Part shown: positions 55,801 to 64,000 of the stretch, piece after piece | Numbering within the stretch: position 1 is the first letter of the stretch | How the letters are laid out: every line of letters begins with the position of its first letter | Assembly: GCF_030253575.1 (NCBI RefSeq) | Contig: NC_080558.1 | Span: 1,498,001-1,562,000 of the forward strand | DNA: 64,000 bases | Source of the DNA: Rhododendron vialii | Taxonomy: Eukaryota; Streptophyta; Magnoliopsida; Ericales; Ericaceae | Direction: 5' to 3' | Program-made: the position numbers and the translations under genes | The notes under the pieces: model-generated | The model's database searches: none | Told to the model about the DNA's origin: nothing | The model's input: only the letters and a program-made list of their open reading frames with translations

Positions 55801-58661
55801 ACTCGAAATTTAAAAGAAACTAAACTAGTACCTGAATCTCTTTGTACGAGTTCTAACTTATCCACAATGTCAATTTCAAAGTAAATTTTACTCGCAATCT
55901 GTAACTTTTAGCAACATAAATTCCTTAAGTTAGTGAGCTAAAATTAAGTGTGCATGTGACGTTGGAGGATATTGTCTGAGATTTTTTGATGGATATTGCC
56001 AATTGAATCTTAGAAGCAGGTTTAAATCGCATAATCAAGGGATGAAATAGCGGTAATCAGCAAGTTGAAGGATGAAGCAAGCAAATTTCAAATATGCTAA
56101 GAGGATTGAAAGTGAAATTAACCAAAAAGGTGGGTAGGGAGCGTTCGCACCGGCTTTCCCTTTGACGCGTGAATTTCAGAGAGAGAGAGAGGGCCGCCTG
56201 GTTTGAGTGGCTGACCTCTAGATCGGGTCGCTTCGTGGGGGGCCGTTTGACGGGAACTGTTGGTATTCCGTCCATTTTGTCGTTTTGGTCTTCCTACGTC
56301 ACGTAACGGCGTTATATTTAACGGTGGGCTGTCGTTTTCTCTTTCCATGGGTAATTATTTACGATTGGTGGGACCACAGTTTTTTGGACCGTTTATCTAC
56401 TACCTTCCGATAATCTTCTGTGTTGCCTTCTCTATCCAGTGGTACATCGCCACGTCGACATATTATCAGGAGTAGGCGAAGAATTTTTCTTACCTTTGTA
56501 CGTTCGGATCAATTTACGCAAATATTAGGTGAATATGAAAGAGATAGGAGTAGATTGTCTCCGGCTTCCGACTTCATTTCGGTTTCTCTTTCATGATCAC
56601 TTGTTCAATGTTGTGGAGCTCGTCGAGCTGAACCCGAACGGAAAAAAATGATGTCGATTTGATACCGGTCGATATTTGTTAAAAATGGATTTTTGGAGTT
56701 GAACAACACATTTTTTACAAAAATAAACGTATTGATCATATTTATTGGTATCTAATTAATCTCCTTTTTTATATGGTTGTTCAACTTGACAAGCTGCGCA
56801 GTATAAATGAGTCCGTTTATAAAAGAACCAGAATAAAGTTAAAAGTTCTCAGATAGCACGCCGTTCAGTCCACTAGTAAACCGGAGACAACCCATCTTCT
56901 ATATTGTTATATTTGTATGCATTTCCATTTTTTCCCCTTAAATTTTGGTTGAGAGGCTCACCTAATACTCATCTTATTATGGGCTGTTCTTGTCTACGGT
57001 TGAAGATTACTAGCCCTATTATTGAACAACTCAGAATCTAGGGAGACATTTTGCATACCTAGAATACATAGTATAGAAAAGAAAAAGAAAAAAAAACACA
57101 TTACTTGTATTTTTAAGCAACAAGGATTTTAGTAATTGTTATTTTTTTTTGCAGAATAGGATACTAGTGATATTTTAGTAACTTAAATCACTAAAAGAAC
57201 GCCGATGTTGCTCTATTAATTTAAGTCTCGAGTCTCAATCTTAAAATCCGATCTTACGGAGATAGACTACTTGAGCTAATTAGGCTCATGATCTACAATA
57301 TAATTAGGTTAGTCACTTAAATTACTTCTTCTTTATTCCATAACTTCTAACTGAAGACCTCACTATACGATCAATTTATGCATACTTTCCGTTCCTGTTA
57401 CAAATTCTGACGTACATTTTGTTTCATATATTCATTGGAATATTAGTGACGATGTGGATGATAAGGTAATATTCTTTTTGTTGGTTGATTGAATATGCCC
57501 CGTTTTTTACGTAGCCACTAAACTTTGCACTAGAAAAAAATGTCTTGTGGATTAGTAATTTTCTAAATTACATTCTATTGGGTTGTTATTAATATTGAAA
57601 AGGTATGTTCAAATATGTGAACGAATATACAGTAGTATTATGTAAAAGTGTATTAAGAAATGTAAAATGTGGAGTATTATTATTATTATTTTTTTTTTGT
57701 ATTTTTTAGCTTATCATCATCTAATGGGCTATCAATTCAAGGTCGGCCCTTTCATCACTAACTTGATTTTGACCAAGTAATTTTACGTTACGAAGATTTT
57801 TGAATCTGGAATCATTAATCAGAACTGCATAAAAAATCAAAGGAAGTGAACCATCTATAGGTCAATTACCCGGGATGTTGCTCGGTAGCTCTCTGCCGAG
57901 CGGTCAATCCAGCCGTTTCTCGACATGGACGATTTAGTTAAAATTTGAAGCGTCCATTGCTTGCTTAAAATTCAAGTCATCAATTGCTGAGGCCGCTCTA
58001 CAGGGTCCCATTCCCTATGTGTGAGACTTCAAGTCCATCTCATTAATTTCCTCTTTCCTTTGTTTTCTCACCCACCAAAAACAGTCTCTTTATTTAAACT
58101 CAACTCAAACAAAACTGGTTAGGCGAACCTAAAATAAGCAAGTGAAAGGACGCAAAACCCTTCTACATGTTCATAAATAATCAGGACCTTTGCCTCAAGC
58201 CGGTTGGCCAGTAAGTTTTTTTCCCACACAATTTTGTTCACGAAACTTCAATTTTTGGGAATCGGACTGCAAGAAGTAAATTTTTTATTTTATTTATTTC
58301 TATAACTCTGAAGTGGATAGCTCGCTTTTAAGTGGATATGGAGAAGATAAGTTGAAATACGCGTAAATTGACCAAGACATCTGATTGGAAAAAAAACTAA
58401 TGAGGACCTTTGGCTTCCTTCCTCAGGCTTGGAGCTACTAAAAAGCATAGGATGCTTTGCTTTGATAACTTTTATGCTGACTTTTAAATTGGTTTTAACT
58501 TTGTATGGATATTTTCCAATTAAGGCATTACTTTTGTTTTTATGACGTTTTGGGTTTTTTGAATGAAGGAAAATTAAGTCTATGAAAGCCTATAAATTGC
58601 GTTTACGATCATTTATTTATTGACAAAAAAAAAAATCCTTCTAGCTCCCTGTTAAAAGCTA
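55801..58661. other. Intergenic region, no gene recognised
   Basis: AT-rich with short frames only. 56160-56350 is GC-richer but without a coding signal. At 57868-58012 GCTCGGTAGCTCTCTGCCGAGC forms a small hairpin beside GTCCATTGC words like those in the foldback element at 50885, perhaps a relic of the same family. Confidence 0.5.
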
Positions 58662-58874
58662 CTCCCTCCGTCCCTAAATAAGTATTCGGCGTGCAAAACT
58701 AGGCCTTACAAAAGATGCATGTTTTTCATTAAAAAATTTAATCTTTTTTCACAATCTAATAGAACTCATTGCTATATAATTATTTGTGAAAAAAAATTTG
58801 ATTTTTTTAACGAAAATAAATACATCTTTTTGAAGGTCTAAGTTTGCGCAACACTTATTTAGGGACGAAGGGAG
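58662..58874. mobile_element. Stowaway-like MITE
   Basis: CTCCCTCCGTCCCTAAATAA at the left and TTATTTAGGGACGAAGGGAG at the right, flanked by TA (58660-58661, 58875-58876). About 213 bp, non-coding. Typical plant Tc1/mariner MITE. Confidence 0.88.
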
Positions 58875-59731
58875 TACTACTAGTCATGGGTCGTGATAGG
58901 TCGCACCTTGATAATCTCAGTTGTTTATCTTATACAGCATATCATTCGACAAAAAAATAAATTAATGTAAGATCAATATCATCATTAGGGGGACTTGTTG
59001 CGTCCCTAAAATAGGCTCCATGGAGTTCAAAAATATGATCCGAACCGTTTGATTTGCAGAGCTCAGTTCAGGTGGACATTAAAAACCGTATCATGATATA
59101 AAAGTGTATATTGAGAGCGTTACATCTTGTTATACCCAACGTTTCTTTTCACAAGACAAACGCAATTCCATCACACATTATTGATCCCTTGTTGGATCGA
59201 TTTGGTCAATTTTGAGACACAAGGATATCATAAAAACTTGGACAATATGAACAGTTAGAATCATCATCGAATCATCGAAATTGACCAATTAGTTAGTCAC
59301 GTCACTCCAGCTGTACACTAGAAAACATCTAATGGACTATTTCCTTCTAGTATTTAAGTTAGGATTAACTAAGGTAGAAGTACAAGTGGCAATAAAATCA
59401 GCAATCGTTTTATTTCTCCTGTTTTTTATTTATTCTTTATAAATAAATATGGACTGTATTATTACTTAGGAGTAATAATATTTCACACATTCTACGGGTC
59501 CACCACAGGTTCCCCCCTTGCTTCCTATTTATTTGTTTATCTCCCATCAAACCCCACGTCCTTAATCTTTATCTATCTATTATTTCAAAAGCCATAATTA
59601 AAGGTGTTCCATCTTTTAAAAAGCATTAAATCATTGGAGATGACAACATTATAGTAATTATAGTCATTGTTTAGAAGACACTCTCTCTCTCAGACACACA
59701 TTGAGATTTGGCATTTCGGTCAAGGATTCTA

Positions 59732-59967
59732 CTTCCTCCGTCCCATTTTTATTGTTCATTTTCGTATTTCGTGCCGTTCTTTCAATGTTTATATCTCCCA
59801 ATCTACAATGTTTTTCATAATTTTAAAAACTTTGTATTATAGATCTAATCGAGAACTATCAAACAAGATTCATATTGCATATTTTTGGAGATTCGTATTG
59901 AAAGATATAAGCGTTGAAAGAACGACACGAAAAACGAAAATGAACAATAAAAATGGGATGGTGGGAG
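59732..59967. mobile_element. Stowaway-like MITE with long arms
   Basis: CTTCCTCCGTCCCATTTTTA at the left and TAAAAATGGGATGGTGGGAG at the right, flanked by TA. The arms stay paired for about 55 bp (TTGTTCATTTTCGTATTTCG against CGAAAAACGAAAATGAACAA). A 124-codon open frame across it is incidental. Confidence 0.88.
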
Positions 59968-62461
59968 TACCATTTAAGCCCAAGCTACTTAAATTGAGAC
60001 AAGTACCCGTTTTTACAAGTCTCTTTCCTCATCCTACTTGAAATATCACCTAAACAAGCCACATCTATTTTTGCTTTTATGCACTAGAGTTTTGGCACAA
60101 ACAAAAATAGTTGCGACATTATTATTATTATTACTATTGTATTCTACGTAATCATTCATCAACAAGAAATTTTGAGGGGACCTCAACTTTTGGGCCCAAA
60201 TAAAATACCCTACTTAATACTGTATTCCACTTAGAAAAGGTGGTAAATAAAAAGGAAAGAGGGAACAAATGTGGGTGCCCGGCCAACAAATGTAGGAGGT
60301 CTTTTTGAAGAATGTGGGGTCCGATGCACTTTCTTTTATCAGAAGTGAATTGCAAGGAAGCAATAATGCTCTCTTGTCTCTTCCATATATGCTTTATCAA
60401 ATTGTTCCTTTGGGAGGGGTTAGTGGAAACATCTCCTCATGAAAAGAAACAAAATGAAAAAATATAATAAAAGCTAACAAAGCTTTTAAAGGTTCTTGGA
60501 TACTTTACATGTGCGTATACCTTGCAACTTGCAAGGTGCATCCACCCTTTCTTAATTTAAAAAAGGTCAATGTATCTAGGTTAATGCCTAAGGTACTTGT
60601 CACTTAGGTCTCGTTTGATTTGGAGGCTAAAACAGACAGAATTAAAGAGTTTTTGAGATTAGTTTAATTAAGGTATTCATCGAGGGTCATTTGATTTGGA
60701 GACTAAAATAGATAGAATTAAAGAGTTTTTGAGATTAGTTTAATTACAGTATTCATCAAGGGATATCAGGGAAATGAATGCAGAAAGAAAGTAAAAGGGA
60801 AATGCCCAAGGAAAGAAATTGAAAACTAATTAGAGGATTAGTTGATTTTTTTTTCCAATAAAGTTTGTTGCCCGGCGAACTTAACTAAAGAAATTGCACA
60901 AAAGTTTTAAACAAATTGGTAGTAATGATATATACGTGCAACTATCTATTGCCCATTGCAAGAAATGATTTTAAGAACTATGGAAAATTATGGGAAAATG
61001 TAAACAAAAAATAACTACCGACTAATTATTCAAACATGTATTATTTTCACCTTCGTGAAAGTTATTTTTGCTTTTCAAGCAAAAAGTAGAAGACGTGAAA
61101 CTTTCTAGAAAAGGAAAAAAAAATAGAAATGCAACATTTTAGATCATTAAACACCGGTCGTGTACTAGTAGTTAAGTACACGACCATCATTTGAGTTCAA
61201 GTTGATGAAGAAACCCCGACACCCTTTTAGTAATCTAGCTTATTAGCCCATGAACGCTTTTTATGATGGAAAAAACCTTGAGTAGAGAGAAATTTCATTC
61301 AGCCTCAACGAAATTGTGCTCATTCAGGGACATACTTTGATAATCAGAATCGCTCATTTTGTCAAGATTCATCTATTAGGAAGGCTTTACAAAAATTTAG
61401 CTAACTCAATTAGATACAGGTGAGTGCGTGATCTAAAAATTTATCTTTTAGCTAGCTTCAAAATTCTTAGACTTAGTAATTGGATTAGGTCACACACTTA
61501 CCGATATCTGCTTGGCTTTAATTTCTGCATGATCCCCCACCCACCCACTCACACAATACATATACATATACATATACTTTTTTTTTTGGTAAATACATAT
61601 ACATATACTTTGTATACACGCATAGACAGAATAAACGATTTTGATTATCGAAGTGAAATTCAAAATAAGTACACCTTGACCAGAAAATGAACTCTCCTTA
61701 CGTTGTGTCCTTTATGGTGATGTTATTTTATGGCCATATAAATGAGTCCTCATAGGGTAGAGATAAAGTCTCAATGAAAAGGTGCAGGAAATGGACAACT
61801 TATTTAATCAGAAACCTACCCCCGGCCCATATAAAAGATAGCACTAGTATTAAATAGAGACACCACTATATATTGATCACCGTAGTTCTCTTTTGACCAT
61901 TCAAAAGGTTGGTAAAAATAACATGTGGTGGTTGTGAATGAAACAGTAATTTATTTCATTTTTGTGGCCAATAATAATATATCTTCTTTTTGGACGGTAA
62001 CATGTGGCCAATTTAATTATCTTTGTTCAGGTTTAATAATAGTTTGACTTCACATTGGGTGAGATTTAAGAACTTGAACAGTAAAGTAATCAAGATTATG
62101 TGCGCAGTTATAATGAACAAACCGAGCTACTCGAATTCAAGCGCGTGCTACGTGCATCTTCAAAAGCTTGTTACCAATCAATTTGTTATAATTTCAAACA
62201 AAGTTTGAATTTTCCGTTTTTTGAAGCTCGTTAAGCTTTCGAACCGAGCTTGAATAAGTTTTGGCTCATCCATATCTTGATTTTGATAAATTCAACCTAC
62301 TAGAGATTGACCCGTTATTAGCTCGATGAAAACTTGGTCGAAGTTGACTCATTTGAACAAGCCCAAGTTCAGTTCTTAATTTATCTATTCTTGAGCAATC
62401 TGGTGCTCGCATTGTTCAATTTATTTATCGATCTTGATCCTGTATTAAAGTATCCACCGCC
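59968..62461. other. Intergenic region, no gene recognised
   Basis: AT-rich. It holds a 76-bp tandem duplication (60613-60764) and an (ATACAT)n tract near 61555-61612. 62180-62460 has AAGCTCGTTAAGCTTTCGAA and similar words of the decayed AACGAGC group. No coding exon identified. Confidence 0.5.
60613..60764. repeat. 76-bp tandem duplication
   Basis: GTTTGATTTGGAGGCTAAAA at 60613 and ATTTGATTTGGAGACTAAAA at 60689 begin two copies that share AGAGTTTTTGAGATTAGTTT and end at GTATTCATC(G/A)(A)GGG. Confidence 0.9.
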
Positions 62462-62680
62462 CTTCTCCTAAGGACGCCTTTAGAGTGGAAAAAATACGGA
62501 CGTCGATGTCAGCCGTTGAACTGTGTTTTGAATGGTCCGGATTCGCGGATAATCTATTCACGTGAAAAGATATCTATTCTCGCGAATAGATCGTCTGTGA
62601 ATCCAGACTATTTAAAATACAATCCAATGACTGAGATCGATGTCCGCAAATAACTAAAATAAGGACGTTCGTATGAGAAG
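62462..62680. mobile_element. Foldback element related to the one at 36366
   Basis: CTTCTCCTAAGGACGCCTTTA at the left and AAGGACGTTCGTATGAGAAG at the right are worn forms of the perfect ends at 36366-36718. Internal arms GGACGTCGATGTCAGCCGTT and GACTGAGATCGATGTCCGC pair. No clear duplication. Confidence 0.7.
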
Positions 62681-63484
62681 CCGACTGTTAAAGTACCTAT
62701 GTAAATATATGTGCATTACGGCCACTCAATTGTATGTGCGAAGTGTTACTTCATGTAATAATATAGTTGCTAAAATCTGTGCTAATATCCCCTCCAGTTT
62801 AAAAGGAGAAGGTAATATCCCCTTAAAAAAAATAATCACATACAGAGACTAAACTAGATGAAAAAGTCTAGGAACATCACTTCCGGACACAGTTGTTTTC
62901 AGAACGGTAAGATATATGCAATGTCGACTCATAAATTTTGGGGGCCGGAAGCAAACCCGTTGAATGAGGTCTCCTTATATTTTTCATACAAAAGTTGGTC
63001 TATGAAGAGTTTCATAAAAAAATTAAAAAAAATCATTACAAAAGATTTACCATTATAAAATATAATCATATAGTTATCCAAAAAAATAAAACCATTAAAA
63101 TATCTCAAAATCCATCATTTGAGAATTAGTCTTCTCGCACTTTTACCATTTAGGTCATGATAATAAAAAACTTACTTGATAGAGGTGGAGAGTTGGAGAT
63201 GGTAAAAGAGGGGCCTCGAGGTATACTGTATGCATAGATCCCAAAAAAAAAAAGTATGCCGCATGCAAGTATTCTGTCCACGGTCGTCGTTGTCCCTTCG
63301 AGTTTTTTTTTTTCTAAGCAAAAATTTTTATTAAGCTTTGAAAAGATTATAAAGATTAAACAGATCATGAACACACCGGCAAAAAAATGCCACCCTAGAA
63401 CCAAAACCCATAGAAGACAAGATCCCTTCGAGTTGTTTGTTGTCAACCTTGAACATAATGCTGTAATGTGATTTAATTCTAATT

Positions 63485-63735
63485 CCACCATTTTCTATCT
63501 AATTGGGCCTATCTTGTGGTCTCTAAATTTCAATGGCCTATTTTGTGTAAAAGAGGCTTAGTTAAATTTATTTAGGTCATATATATAAGTATATATTTAT
63601 TTTTAGCCTTTTTTTTGGGCCGAAAGCCCATGCTTTTTGCCTTGTGGGCCTTTGTAGTTGCTTCAATCTCTGTGATTTAATTGGGCCTCTCAGCCCAACG
63701 CTTGATGGTCTAGCCCAATAGAAGGCCCAACCCAA
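63485..63735. promoter_or_regulatory. Cluster of site II (TGGGCC/T) elements
   Basis: At least seven TGGGCC/T or GGCCCA/AGCCCA words occur in 250 bp (for example ATTGGGCC, GTGGGCC, TTGGGCC, AGCCCAA, AGGCCCAACCC). Such clusters are typical of plant promoters bound by TCP factors in front of growth-related genes. No gene is seen on either side within the window, so the gene may start past 64000 or the cluster may belong to a repeat. Confidence 0.4.
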
Positions 63736-63810
63736 CCCACAGATAGAGACCCGGAAGCTAAGCTGGAGCTGGTCTTGTCTTTTCCAATCAAAAACTTTCC
63801 AAGAAACCAT

Positions 63811-63973
63811 ATTTCGGCTCCATTTCAATAACTAAAATAAGTGCTTATTTTTCAAATAATCATCATATTTATTTTTTGAATTAAATTTGATGAATTGTAA
63901 GAGAACAACTAATTGTCTCGTAAAACAGAAAATAAGTACTTCAAAAATAAAAATTTCAGCGGAACGGGGCCTT
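63811..63973. mobile_element. MITE-like element at the right edge
   Basis: GGCTCCATTTCAATAACTAA with AAATAAGTGCTTATTTTT at the left, and AAAATAAGTACTTCAAAAAT with GCGGAACGGGGCC at the right, form imperfect inverted arms. TTC flanks both ends. Family uncertain. Confidence 0.5.
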
Positions 63974-64000
63974 CGTAATCAGTTTTGTGAAAAAACAGTT

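Noticed and set aside
59667-60041. 124-codon plus-strand frame
   Set aside because: It covers a Stowaway-like MITE and its flank with no conserved motif.

Overview
This is a window of a plant nuclear genome. It is AT-rich, with many GT-AG introns, UTR-style GA/CT microsatellites and dense MITEs, SINEs and LTR remnants. All recognisable proteins are typical of flowering plants, most likely a eudicot; I cannot fix the species from the sequence. No CRISPR array, operon, bacterial gene or tRNA gene was found.

Region 1 (about 2.5-21.4 kb) is a head-to-tail array of three ERD6-like (ESL/SFP-type) sugar transporter genes on the plus strand. Copies 1 and 2 each rebuild to 18 coding exons with matching intron positions and phases (490 and 492 aa). 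Copy 3 is a decayed pseudogene: the start codon and one splice acceptor are lost, and exons 6-10 and 13-15 are deleted. All three keep a similar block about 210-260 bp upstream of the start, which looks like a conserved cis-regulatory element. Most of the length difference between copies 1 and 2 comes from elements inserted into introns after duplication: nested hAT-like and Harbinger-like MITEs, a solo LTR and a LINE tail in copy 1, and two tRNA-derived SINEs in copy 2.

Region 2 (21.5-28.6 kb) is a repeat-rich graveyard: a second solo LTR, a SINE, a 142-bp tandem duplication, a PPR pseudogene interrupted by a LINE fragment, a stray copy of the ERD6-like 3' flank and hAT/MITE remnants.

Region 3 (28.7-49.4 kb) is ordinary genic sequence: a LEC14B/DCAF11-like WD40 gene (+), a tiny membrane-protein gene (+), a prolyl 4-hydroxylase with a ShKT domain (-) and a class VI receptor-like cytoplasmic kinase with one GC-AG intron (-). 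The introns carry further MITEs.

Region 4 (49.5-64 kb) is mostly intergenic. Its one recognisable gene is a single-exon gene on the minus strand for a small basic protein ending in a PNRC-like short proline motif. The rest holds hAT, Stowaway-like, Harbinger-like and foldback MITEs, and a cluster of TGGGCC/T site II elements at the right end suggests a promoter near the window edge.

No new multi-gene system was found. The most informative signals are the conserved upstream block of the transporter array, insertions that can be dated relative to duplication by comparing paralogous introns, and the stray 3' flank about 10 kb past the array.
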